A stretch of 64,000 nt of DNA from Alistipes montrealensis (GCF_018362775.1 NZ_JAGYXY010000002.1:411035-475034), one strand, 5' to 3'. Counted from the stretch's first letter, positions 56,059 through 64,000 are shown. Program-made: numbers and translations. The notes: generated from the letters alone by a model not told the origin.

Positions 56059-56319
56059 ATGAAAAAACACAAGATTACCGAACAGGATTACCTCAAAGCC
56101 CACCGCAAGGCAGGCCGCGAAGAGGAGATCGCACGCCACGGCCGGCCCGTAGGGCTGCACGCCGTGCACAAATCGAAAAAAGCATACGATCGCAAACGCG
56201 AAAAGGCAGGTCTGAGAAACCTGCCTTTTCCATTTTACCTGTTTGCCGAATACGCCGGGCCGCTTACAACTGCTCCGGCAGGGTTCCGGGCGTTTTTTCC
56301 GGTGCAGGCCGTACGGTGA
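56059..56319 (+). CDS. Small basic protein with a terminator hairpin inside its coding sequence
   Basis: The frame encodes 86 residues; the first 58 are very basic and charged (MKKHKITEQDYLKAHRKAG, HKSKKAYDRKREKAGLRN). I recognise this part as a conserved Bacteroidales small protein of unknown role. An 11-bp hairpin with flanking A- and T-runs (56201-56229) falls at codons 48-57, before any stop. Transcription ending there would give an mRNA without a stop codon. The remaining 28 codons reach a stop at 56317, overlapping the convergent gene, and look non-coding in composition. The compact N-terminal part is probably the functional protein. This matches the logic of arfA, though sequence similarity to ArfA is not evident. 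Confidence 0.65.
   Translation: MKKHKITEQDYLKAHRKAGREEEIARHGRPVGLHAVHKSKKAYDRKREKAGLRNLPFPFYLFAEYAGPLTTAPAGFRAFFPVQAVR
56201..56229. terminator. Bidirectional intrinsic terminator lying inside a reading frame
   Basis: Perfect 11-bp stem (56201-56211 with 56219-56229), 7-nt loop, A4 on the left and T4 on the right, so it can stop both strands. It serves the convergent membrane-protein gene (stop at 56264) and falls before the stop codon of the small basic gene. Confidence 0.8.
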
Positions 56320-56671
56320 CGATGCTGTCGACGACGAACTTCGTGAATCCCCGCCAGGGCAGAGCCCCGAAGTACTCCTTGTAGTGCAGTTCGAGCGTTT
56401 TGCCGCCCTGCAGCATCAGGTCGCGGGCAAGCGCCTCGTCCTCGACCGAAAATTCGAATTCGTAGGATTGGATCGAACCGGCTGTTTTCGACCGGATTCC
56501 GGTCTGGATCAGTTTCCCCTCATAGGTTTTGAACAGCACGCCTTTGTAGACGACGTAATTCAGTTCGCCGCTCTTGACGCCCTCCCCGAAGACGAAAAAG
56601 AACCGGAAATAGAAGGCTGCCGCCAGTACGACAGCAATCGTTATCAGAATCAGTACCCAATGTTTTTTCAT
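56264..56671 (-). CDS. Conserved small membrane-anchored protein
   Basis: The 135-residue protein has a single N-terminal membrane helix (about 5-28, VLILITIAVVLAAAFYFRFFF). A beta-rich extracytoplasmic domain follows: FGEGVKSGELNYVVYKGVLFKTYEGKLIQTG, YEFEFSVEDEALA, LELHYKEYFGALPWRG. I recall this as a conserved Bacteroidales family that is sometimes mislabelled 6-phosphogluconate dehydrogenase. Nothing in the sequence supports that enzyme function. Function is unknown. It has its own promoter-like element and shares the terminator at 56201-56229. Confidence 0.8.
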   Translation of the reverse strand: MKKHWVLILITIAVVLAAAFYFRFFFVFGEGVKSGELNYVVYKGVLFKTYEGKLIQTGIRSKTAGSIQSYEFEFSVEDEALARDLMLQGGKTLELHYKEYFGALPWRGFTKFVVDSIVTVRPAPEKTPGTLPEQL

Positions 56672-56707
56672 AGTTTTCTCGGCCGGGCTTTATCCGCACC
56701 GTTGTCA

Positions 56708-56715
56708 CAAAGATA
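56708..56715 (-). promoter_or_regulatory. -7 element for the small membrane protein gene
   Basis: TATCTTTG on the minus strand, an exact consensus match, lies 36 bases before the start codon. The -33 element is not clear. Confidence 0.6.
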
Positions 56716-56863
56716 ATCATTTAATTCTGTCGCTGTGCACTTTCCGTGCGCAGGTTCGCCGACACCCTCTCCAGGCCTTCCGGCGGGGGAATTTTTCCGG
56801 AAGGGGCCCTCCGGCGTTCGCCGCGATATAGTAGCGGAATGTACGGTTTTCCCGGCTTTTTCG

Positions 56864-56871
56864 TATATTTG
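56864..56871 (+). promoter_or_regulatory. -7-like element directly before the histidine kinase start
   Basis: TATATTTG matches the consensus but sits only 4 bases before the preferred GTG start, so it would give a leaderless or nearly leaderless mRNA. No good -33 element is seen. Confidence 0.4.
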
Positions 56872-56875
56872 GACT

Positions 56876-59323
56876 GTGAAGGAGTCGAAATATGTCAAAA
56901 CGAAGATTGCGGCGGGCTATCTCCTGTTGATTGCGGTCTGTATCCTTTCGGTGGGCTACGTCTATCGGGTGGCGGTCCGTTTTTCAGCGCCCGACGGCAG
57001 CTATTCCCTGCTGCATACCAAGCGCGGGGCCATCAACCGGACTCTCTACCACCTTTATCAGGCCGAAAGCTACGGGCAGTTGATGATCGCCGGATACCAG
57101 TCCTATGAAAACCGTTACCGGCGCGAACTGCGCACCGTAAGAGGCTGTATCGACTCGCTGCGATCGCTTACCTTCGGCGGAGATTCGCTGCAGGCGATGA
57201 GGCTGGACAGCATTACGCGGCTGATCGCCGATAAGGAACGCCGCACGATGAGCCTGCGGCATGCGATTCGCGCCGGGGCTACGGCGGGCTTGCTGGACAA
57301 AAATATCCGCAGCCTGATCGGTCCCCGGGAGAGTATTGTGGCCGATACGACGCCGTTCCGCAGCGTCGTGCGGCAGGATACGACGGTTGTGCCGCGCGCC
57401 AAACGCCGTTTCTTTCAACGGCTGGGCGACCTGTTCAGCCCGCCGGAGGCCGATTCGAGCGTCGTCATCTCGCGCCGTGAGCAGATCGGCTCGGTCATGC
57501 CCGCAGAGGCGGTGAAGGATACTATCACACTGGTGCTGCGGGCATTGCAGGACAGCGTTACGAGCAACCGGCAGGGTTTCTACGACCAGGTGTGGCAGGA
57601 GGGACTGCGGCTGAGTTACAGCAACGAACTGGTAAACACGAAGATATACCGCCTGATCATGGATTTCGAATCCGAGGACACGGCTTACCTGATGCAGCGC
57701 ATCGAGCGCAACGAGGTGTTCCGCCGGCGGTCGTCGCGCATTCTGGGCGGCGTGGCCATCGGGGCCGTGGTGCTGATGCTCCTGTTCGTCGGGATGCTCT
57801 GGCGCGACATCAACCGAAGTAACCGCTACCGCCGGGAATTGGAGCAGGCCAACCGCGACAAGGAGGCGCTGCTGGAGGCGCGCGAAAAGCTGATGCTGGC
57901 TGTTACGCACGACATCAAGGCTCCGCTGGGGTCGGTGATAGGCTATATCGATTTGCTTTCGCGGTTGACGGACGACAAACGGCAGGAACTTTATCTGCAC
58001 AACATGAAGGAGTCGTCGGAACATCTGCTGGCGTTGGTCGACAGCTTGTTGGATTTCTACCGGCTCGACATCAACAAAACCGAGGTCAGCCGCGTGGCGT
58101 TCAGCCCCGCGCAGTTGTTCGAAACGATCCGGGCGGGATTTGCCGCCGCGGCTGCCGCGAAGGGGCTGGAGTTGCGTCTGGAGGCCGAGCCGGCCGCCGG
58201 CCGGGAGGTGACGGGCGATGCTTTTCACATCCGGCAGATTGCCGATAATCTGATTTCCAATGCGCTGAAATTTACCGATGAAGGTTCGGTGACGATCCGT
58301 GTGGACGTGGTGCGTGGACGGCTGGTCTTCTCCGTGCGCGACACGGGCCGCGGCATCGGCCGCGAGGAAAAAAAGCGGATTTTTGCGGAGTTCGTGCGCC
58401 TGAGTTCGGCGCAGGGTGTCGACGGTTTCGGACTGGGGCTGTCGATTGTCGACCGCCTTGTGAAACTGCTCGGCGGCACGATTTCGCTCGAAAGCCGTTT
58501 GGGTGAAGGGAGTAAGTTTATCGTTTCGGTCCCTGTCGGCGAAGTGACAGAAGGGGCGGCGGCCTGTGCTGTTGCCGAACCGGTTCCGCAGCCGGGATTG
58601 CGGGTGCTGCTGATCGATGACGACCCCCTGCAACTCGAAATGACCGCCGCGATGTGCAGCCGGGCGGGAATCGGGTCCGAAAGCTGTCAATATCCCGAAT
58701 ATGTGGCCAAACTTGTCGGTGAAAGCCGTTTCGATCTGGTGCTGACCGATATACAAATGCCGTCGGCGGACGGATTCGGTGTGCTGGAGGCCGTGCACGG
58801 CGTCGATCCCGGGTTGAAAGTAGTCGCCGTATCGGCGCGCGGGGATTTGGATGCGGGGGATTTCACCGCCCGCGGATTCGCCGGATGCCTGCGCAAGCCG
58901 TTTACATACAGTGAGTTGATGGCCGTCATTCGGGCGGCTTGCAGTGGCGCGGAGATTGCCGTATCGGCGGACGAAGCCGGGATTCCGGCGGCGGGTGTCG
59001 ATTTCAAGGCTTTGACAGCCTATGCGGGAGACGATACCGAAGCGGCCAGGAGCATTCTGGGATCGTTCGCTGAACAGACGGCGGCGAACTGCGCCGGGCT
59101 TGAAAAGGCGCTCGGCGACCGAGATGCCGCAACGGTGAAAGCGTTGGCGCACAAGATGCTGCCGATCTTCACGATGCTCGGGGCGGCGGAGATCGCCGCC
59201 GTCCTGCACCGGGCCGAAACCTGTGAAGGAGCGCTGACGGATGCCCTTTGCGGCGAACTGCGGACGGCCGTGAAAAAAATCCGCACGATTGTCGCGGATG
59301 CTGAAAAAACGGTATCTTTGTGA
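56876..59323 (+). CDS. Membrane hybrid histidine kinase with receiver and HPt domains
   Basis: I prefer the GTG at 56876 (815 residues), just before the first membrane helix; the 47 codons upstream in frame lack family character. Order: TM1 about 9-30; a helical periplasmic sensor about 31-288; TM2 about 289-308; HisKA with His345 in VTHDIKAPLG. HATPase has Asn462, DTGRGIG (489-495) and GFGLGLS (518-523). The receiver domain has Asp581-583, phospho-acceptor Asp625 and Lys674. The HPt domain has His759 in KALAHKMLP. This is an ArcB/BarA-like phosphorelay kinase. The stop overlaps the possible GTG start of the sigma-54 response regulator, its likely target. Confidence 0.93.
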   Translation: MKESKYVKTKIAAGYLLLIAVCILSVGYVYRVAVRFSAPDGSYSLLHTKRGAINRTLYHLYQAESYGQLMIAGYQSYENRYRRELRTVRGCIDSLRSLTFGGDSLQAMRLDSITRLIADKERRTMSLRHAIRAGATAGLLDKNIRSLIGPRESIVADTTPFRSVVRQDTTVVPRAKRRFFQRLGDLFSPPEADSSVVISRREQIGSVMPAEAVKDTITLVLRALQDSVTSNRQGFYDQVWQEGLRLSYSNELVNTKIYRLIMDFESEDTAYLMQRIERNEVFRRRSSRILGGVAIGAVVLMLLFVGMLWRDINRSNRYRRELEQANRDKEALLEAREKLMLAVTHDIKAPLGSVIGYIDLLSRLTDDKRQELYLHNMKESSEHLLALVDSLLDFYRLDINKTEVSRVAFSPAQLFETIRAGFAAAAAAKGLELRLEAEPAAGREVTGDAFHIRQIADNLISNALKFTDEGSVTIRVDVVRGRLVFSVRDTGRGIGREEKKRIFAEFVRLSSAQGVDGFGLGLSIVDRLVKLLGGTISLESRLGEGSKFIVSVPVGEVTEGAAACAVAEPVPQPGLRVLLIDDDPLQLEMTAAMCSRAGIGSESCQYPEYVAKLVGESRFDLVLTDIQMPSADGFGVLEAVHGVDPGLKVVAVSARGDLDAGDFTARGFAGCLRKPFTYSELMAVIRAACSGAEIAVSADEAGIPAAGVDFKALTAYAGDDTEAARSILGSFAEQTAANCAGLEKALGDRDAATVKALAHKMLPIFTMLGAAEIAAVLHRAETCEGALTDALCGELRTAVKKIRTIVADAEKTVSL
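59289..59320 (+). promoter_or_regulatory. Possible internal promoter for the response regulator
   Basis: TTG at 59289-59291, 21 bases, then TATCTTTG at 59313-59320 lie inside the end of the kinase gene. This would give a leader of only a few bases, so it may be chance. Confidence 0.3.
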
Positions 59324-59328
59324 AGCCT

Positions 59329-60684
<1,356 letters not shown>

Positions 60685-60727
60685 CGGCCGCGGCCTGCGG
60701 CCTCCGATTTGCCTGTTTCCCGGCCGC

Positions 60728-60789
60728 CTTTCCACAGCCGGCTGTGGAATTTTTCCACACTTTTTGTCCTGTCTCCACACTTTTCCACA
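60728..60789 (+). repeat. Cluster of TTTTCCACA-type repeats
   Basis: TTTTCCACA occurs at 60751-60759 and 60781-60789, spaced by 30 bases. Related copies are at 60728-60736 (first base changed) and about 60772-60779. Both exact copies match the DnaA-box consensus TTWTNCACA. They lie between the sigma-54 regulator and the small exported protein. Confidence 0.6.
60730..60754 (+). terminator. Perfect 20-bp palindrome with T-run after the response regulator
   Basis: The palindrome at 60730-60749 (TTCCACAGCC and its complement) is followed by five T, fitting an intrinsic terminator with a short loop. It could instead, or also, be a binding site for a dimeric regulator. Confidence 0.65.
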
Positions 60790-60857
60790 CCCGGCCTATT
60801 TTTGGCATGGTGGAATTTTGCGTTGGAAACCAGTGTGTTGTATTTTCTGTTCCGGCA

Positions 60858-60872
60858 TGGCATCGCGCTTGA
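60858..60872 (+). promoter_or_regulatory. Sigma-54-like -24/-12 promoter candidate
   Basis: TGGCA at 60858-60862 and TTGA at 60869-60872 have the exact -24/-12 spacing (12 bases between key G residues), with one mismatch at the usual GC of -12. It lies about 80-90 bases before the start of the small exported protein and about 110-130 bases after the palindrome, a normal distance for an activator site. Confidence 0.3.
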
Positions 60873-60950
60873 ACTTCAGAAAGACGGAACGGCGAGGAAA
60901 CGAGCCGCTAAACGAGAAAATGAAGTTCAACCATTTTAATTCTTAAAACT

Positions 60951-61208
60951 ATGAAAAAGACAGTTGTAATGATGGCGGCATTGATGCTGATGGCCGGAGG
61001 TATGGTCTATGCACAGGAGCCCGAGAAGCAGGATTCCACCAAGAAGGAGGCTCCGACGGCGCCCGCTCCCGAAGAGAAACCCGATCCCGTGAAGCCGGAG
61101 CCGGTTCCCGCAGAGCCGGAATCGGAACCCGCTGAGCAGAAATCGGAACCTGTGAAGGTTGAGAAAGCCCGGAGCCTGGAAAACGAGTACGGCGAAGTCG
61201 TTCGGTAA
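60951..61208 (+). CDS. Small exported Pro/Glu-rich protein
   Basis: The 85-residue protein has a clear signal peptide (MKKTVVMMAALMLMAGGMVYA). The mature part of about 64 residues is low-complexity, rich in Pro, Glu and Lys (APEEKPDPVKPEPVPAEPES), without Cys or aromatic residues except a single Tyr near the end. It is probably disordered and periplasmic or secreted. It follows the sigma-54 regulator and could be its target or merely a neighbour. No family is recognised. A strong terminator follows at 61251. Confidence 0.7.
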   Translation: MKKTVVMMAALMLMAGGMVYAQEPEKQDSTKKEAPTAPAPEEKPDPVKPEPVPAEPESEPAEQKSEPVKVEKARSLENEYGEVVR

Positions 61209-61250
61209 TCTTTTGCCCGGAATCATTTAGTTAAATAATTGTTTGCCTGG

Positions 61251-61278
61251 TCCCCTGCTTCGGCGGGGGATTTTTTTT
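61251..61278 (+). terminator. Terminator of the small exported protein gene
   Basis: 8-bp GC-rich stem (61251-61258 with 61263-61270), TTCG tetraloop and eight T. Confidence 0.93.
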
Positions 61279-61284
61279 GCGCGT

Positions 61285-61316
61285 AAAAAAGGGCGCCTTC
61301 CGATCGGATAGCGCCC
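61285..61316 (-). terminator. Terminator of the sialyltransferase-like gene
   Basis: Stem 61291-61296 with 61311-61316, with an inner self-complementary TCCGATCGGA-type segment, is followed on the minus strand by six T. It lies 23 bases after the stop codon. Confidence 0.8.
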
Positions 61317-61338
61317 CGGTATGCTGCGGGTTATGGAA

Positions 61339-62808
61339 TCACCGGATCCATTCGACGTTCGTGGCGTCGCGGAAAAGGATGTTAAGCGGCCGTATGAGGC
61401 TTGCGGCATCGGTGGCGAAGAGGAAGCCCACCTTGTCGAGCGGCACGGAGATGAAGGTCGTCGAGGGGTAGCCGCCGATCATGTCGATCTTGTCGAGCAG
61501 CGACCAGACGAAGATTTCTAACGGCATCTGGCCCGGCAGCAGAGTCAGCCCTTTGAACCGTTCGGGGTAATCGGCAGACGAGGAGTCGGCGGGGTGCGGC
61601 TTGAAGAAGATGTCGTACCGGTCGCCGTACTGCTCCATGATTTTTCCTACGTAGTTTGCCTGCTGCTGTTCGCTGGTCGCGGAGGAGTGGCTCGTCCCGA
61701 TGATGATGAGGTTTTTCTTCGGCGACTTGTCGAACAGCGCCTCGAAGTCGTCGTAGCTGAATTTGGCCATGCGGTAGAACTGCTGTTTCGACGCTTCGGG
61801 AAGGGCTGTCAGCAATTCGTAGGGCTGGATGCTCACCATCTTCATTTCGGCGAGCCGCCCGGTGATGAACGGGCACGAAGATTCCATCAGGTCCTTGTTC
61901 TGGAGCATCAGCCGGTAGTTGGGACGCGTCGAGAGGTAGTAGGGCCATGTGTAGGCATTGAACTCCTCGATGCCGCGGGTCACGGGATAGCGGCCGCCGT
62001 GGTTCCAGTCGAGGGCTTCGACCTCCCCTTCGTAAGTGTTCCAGTTCTGCTCGGCCGTGGCGGGATCGCCGAAATAGAGGTGGAAATTGTTGTAGGTTCC
62101 CGAGCCGTCGGAGAGCATCGTCACTTTCACACGTGTGGAGTCGATGCCCTGCGCCACGAACCAGTCGTAGCCGAGGCGGCATCGCAGGTCGTCGACCAGC
62201 AGTCCGAAGATGGCTGTGGGTTCGGCGGCGTTGATCTCCAGAATGCGGCGTTTCATCGCGTCGCGCATCTTCTCCATGTCGGTTGTGGCCGAGGAACTGA
62301 CCTCTGCCCAGTCGGGGAATTGGGCGGGATCGAAGGTCTGCGAGCGGTCGAAATAGAACCAGCTTGGTTTGTTGTGCGAAAGCAGGTGGAGGCCTGCGTA
62401 AAGGCTGGGCATGGTTCCGAACGTCGCGTAGAAATAGTAGTCCGGGGAGTCGAATCCGGTGTAGCCGGCACTTTGCGAGAGTTGGAACGGGTAGTTCTTG
62501 CCGTCGCAGAAGAAGGTCACGAGGGCGCTGCGCGCAGCCCCGTCGTTGGCGTCGAAACTCACCTCGATCTCCGAATAGCCTGCCGGACCTTTGAGGGGCG
62601 AGAGTGTGAACCACTCTTCGGCCGGTTCGGGCAGGGTAATTTGCCAGGGAGCGGGCGCATTTACCGTGATTTTGCCGCTGCGGGCCAGATCGTCGAGCGA
62701 CAGGAAGTCGGTGCCGCCGTTGATGCGGACCTTCGGGGTTTCGTCGTCGCAGGCCATGGTTCCGGCGACGAGGCCGAGAGCCAGGATGAGGCGGAAGAAT
62801 CGTTTCAT
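61339..62808 (-). CDS. BACON-domain lipoprotein with GT80-type sialyltransferase-like domain
   Basis: The 489-residue protein has a lipobox ending at Cys20 (AGTMAC), so it should be exported and lipidated. Residues about 35-115 form a BACON domain (ITVNAPAPWQITLP, ITLPEPAEEWFTLSP, PFQLSQSAG). Residues about 120-489 follow the order of GT80 sialyltransferases such as Pasteurella PmST1: YFYATFGTMPSL, MLSDGSGTY (Asp234, matching the D-D-G catalytic-base motif with the first acid replaced by Ser), FNAYTWPYYLST, NLIIIGTSHSS, FFKPHPA (His405, the HP motif), LEIFVWSLL (Glu431) and MIGGYPSTTF (Ser449/Thr450). Known GT80 enzymes use cytoplasmic CMP-sialic acid, so an exported form is odd. Assignment is by motif order from memory. 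Confidence 0.75.
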   Translation of the reverse strand: MKRFFRLILALGLVAGTMACDDETPKVRINGGTDFLSLDDLARSGKITVNAPAPWQITLPEPAEEWFTLSPLKGPAGYSEIEVSFDANDGAARSALVTFFCDGKNYPFQLSQSAGYTGFDSPDYYFYATFGTMPSLYAGLHLLSHNKPSWFYFDRSQTFDPAQFPDWAEVSSSATTDMEKMRDAMKRRILEINAAEPTAIFGLLVDDLRCRLGYDWFVAQGIDSTRVKVTMLSDGSGTYNNFHLYFGDPATAEQNWNTYEGEVEALDWNHGGRYPVTRGIEEFNAYTWPYYLSTRPNYRLMLQNKDLMESSCPFITGRLAEMKMVSIQPYELLTALPEASKQQFYRMAKFSYDDFEALFDKSPKKNLIIIGTSHSSATSEQQQANYVGKIMEQYGDRYDIFFKPHPADSSSADYPERFKGLTLLPGQMPLEIFVWSLLDKIDMIGGYPSTTFISVPLDKVGFLFATDAASLIRPLNILFRDATNVEWIR

Positions 62809-62886
62809 GCGAAGTGTTTTTTGGGTTTGTCTGTATTGTTAAATGCAGAAAAAGCCGGTTTACTGCTTCGGATGCAAAATTCAGAC

Positions 62887-62909
62887 CGTCCGGACAAAGC
62901 GTCCGGACG
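62887..62909 (-). terminator. Hairpin after the N-acyltransferase gene
   Basis: 9-bp stem (62887-62895 with 62901-62909) built from two copies of the self-complementary GTCCGGAC; only a weak T-run (tgaatttt) follows on the minus strand. It lies 21 bases after the stop codon. Confidence 0.5.
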
Positions 62910-62929
62910 TGAATACAGGCGGGAACACG

Positions 62930-63937
62930 TTATGCGTTCCGCTTTTTCTTGATACGTTCGAAATGTTCGCGCAGGCGTTCGCTGAACTCCTCGCGGCGAT
63001 GTTTCAGGTTGGCCCGCCAACCCAGCCAGCGGGTGTAGCGGAGGCGTTTTTCGGGATAAATGTCGCGAATCGTCACCAGGATGCCCGTCTCCTCCACGCC
63101 GCCGAAATCGGGGTTCGACACCGTGTCGAAGACCCGCATCGTGGGCGAAAGGTTCATATAGGCGTTGATCAGCGGGGGAATGTTCTCGTTGAACTCGCGG
63201 ATTTGCTGGATCAGGATGCGGTAGTTCTCCATGTAGGTCGCGCCGCAGAACAACTCCTCGTAATAGGGATCGTCGAGGTCGAGCGGGATGGGATTGATCC
63301 CTTCCACCAACTGGTCGCGGTCGGGGAAATAACGGCGCAGGAACCAGATGAGCGCATTGCGCGCCACGGCTTTGTAGGTCGTGTACATCGTGACCTTGCC
63401 AAAGAGGTATTTGGCCTTGGGGTTCAGGACGATGAGTGCGCCGAGTCCGTCCCAGAGGTTGTCCAGTGCGTAGATGCTCTTGGCATTGCCGCGGGCCTGG
63501 TAGGCGGGCTGCACGAACGAACGGCCCAGTTCGATGGTCCGGGGCAGGAATTTTTGGCGGAAACGTTCGCTGAAACGGAAATAGTGCTCCGTCGAGAGGT
63601 GGCGGGGGTTGGGCGTGGTGCAGACGATGAAGCGGTAGCCGCCGACGATCTCCTGCGCTGCGGGGTCCCAGACGATCAGTTGGTAGTAGCCGTCGCCTGC
63701 GAGGTCCTCCTCGTCGATGTCGACCTCCTGCCCCGTACCGCCGCCTGCGCCGCGGAAAGCTACTTCACGCAGGCGTCCCACTTCGCGCATCAGCGCGGGG
63801 CATTCGGCTGCCGAGAAGATGTAGATTTCATTGCCGGCCTTGTGGGTGCTGCGTATTTTGCGCGCGGGCGTCAACTCCGCGAGCAGCAGTTCCCGGCTGA
63901 CCGGTTCTATAATGGGTTCCATCTTATTTTGTTGCAT
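62930..63937 (-). CDS. glsB: GlsB/OlsB-like N-acyltransferase (aminolipid synthesis)
   Basis: The 335-residue protein belongs to the GNAT-like hemolysin/OlsB family. Motifs: REVAFRGAGGGTGQEVDIDEEDL, YQLIVWDPAAQEIVGGYRFI, ELGRSFVQPAYQ, a central YALDNLWDGLGALIVLNP, and YFPDRDQLVEGINPIPLD. In Bacteroides the homologue GlsB N-acylates glycine with a 3-hydroxy fatty acid as the first step to glycine lipids, which support stress tolerance. It is soluble or peripheral at the inner membrane. Start is 63937 or the Met at 63922. The usual O-acyltransferase partner GlsA is not downstream here; it could be fused or lie outside the window. Confidence 0.82.
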   Translation of the reverse strand: MQQNKMEPIIEPVSRELLLAELTPARKIRSTHKAGNEIYIFSAAECPALMREVGRLREVAFRGAGGGTGQEVDIDEEDLAGDGYYQLIVWDPAAQEIVGGYRFIVCTTPNPRHLSTEHYFRFSERFRQKFLPRTIELGRSFVQPAYQARGNAKSIYALDNLWDGLGALIVLNPKAKYLFGKVTMYTTYKAVARNALIWFLRRYFPDRDQLVEGINPIPLDLDDPYYEELFCGATYMENYRILIQQIREFNENIPPLINAYMNLSPTMRVFDTVSNPDFGGVEETGILVTIRDIYPEKRLRYTRWLGWRANLKHRREEFSERLREHFERIKKKRNA

Positions 63938-63944
63938 GACGGGG

Positions 63945-63952
63945 CAAAAATA
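63945..63952 (-). promoter_or_regulatory. -7 element of the N-acyltransferase promoter
   Basis: TATTTTTG on the minus strand matches TAnnTTTG and lies only 8 bases before the first ATG (63937). This favours the second Met (63922) as the start, or a nearly leaderless mRNA. No -33 element is clear before the window ends. Confidence 0.45.
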
Positions 63953-64000
63953 CCAAAATTAGCGCGTTTGGTTCGGGTCGGCGAGTTTTTTTTCTAAAAA

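Noticed and set aside
60728..60789. Replication origin
   Set aside because: Only two exact DnaA-like sites, no AT-rich unwinding region, and no dnaA/dnaN or other origin-linked gene nearby; kept only as a low-interest finding.

Overview
The window is a stretch of chromosome from a gut-type Bacteroidales bacterium, most likely Alistipes (Rikenellaceae). I infer this from two SusC/SusD loci, a hybrid two-component regulator, Bacteroidetes-type promoters (-33 TTTG / -7 TAnnTTTG), many lipoproteins, high G+C coding sequence, a GlsB-type N-acyltransferase and a GT80-type sialyltransferase resembling enzymes I recall from Alistipes. No tRNA, rRNA, CRISPR array, IS element or prophage gene is visible.

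Region 1 (1-17.9 kb, + strand) is a nine-gene operon-like locus. It holds a large lipoprotein with a C-terminal endonuclease/exonuclease/phosphatase (EEP) domain, a BACON-type lipoprotein, SusC, SusD, two tandem DUF5689-like lipoproteins, a GH20 hexosaminidase, a second EEP enzyme and a calcineurin-type phosphoesterase. Three phosphoesterases, one exo-glycosidase and no polysaccharide-backbone enzyme suggest a phosphodiester-containing ligand (nucleic acid, GPI or phosphoglycan) rather than an ordinary polysaccharide.

Region 2 (18-45 kb, - strand) is a classic polysaccharide utilisation locus (PUL). A hybrid two-component regulator lies upstream of susC-susD-susE-like genes. These are followed by a glycosidase-like lipoprotein, an FAD oxidoreductase, an SGNH-like protein, GH36, GH2, GH88, a CE15-like esterase, another GH2, an orphan GH35 C-terminal module and GH3. 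The enzyme set points to a decorated, uronic-acid-containing plant glycan, glycoconjugate or gum. No polysaccharide lyase or obvious endo-enzyme is present. A nine-base homopolymer lies inside the regulator gene, and a long stem-loop separates the binding-protein genes from the enzyme genes.

Region 3 (45-56 kb) is mostly housekeeping: an M13 metallopeptidase, phosphoglycerate kinase, an ABC exporter with a small membrane protein between its subunits, a glycerophosphodiester phosphodiesterase with a GlpT-type transporter (glycerol-3-phosphate scavenging), a TPR protein resembling the tail of fimbrial-assembly proteins, and an HTH regulator.

Region 4 (56-64 kb) starts with a small basic protein whose coding sequence contains an apparent intrinsic terminator before its stop codon, an arrangement reminiscent of arfA. 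A small membrane protein follows on the other strand. Next come a hybrid histidine kinase with a sigma-54 response regulator, an exported Pro/Glu-rich peptide behind a repeat-rich intergenic region, an exported BACON plus GT80 sialyltransferase-like lipoprotein, and a lipid N-acyltransferase. The most unusual items are the exported sialyltransferase-like lipoprotein, the phosphoesterase-rich Sus locus and the gene with an internal terminator.
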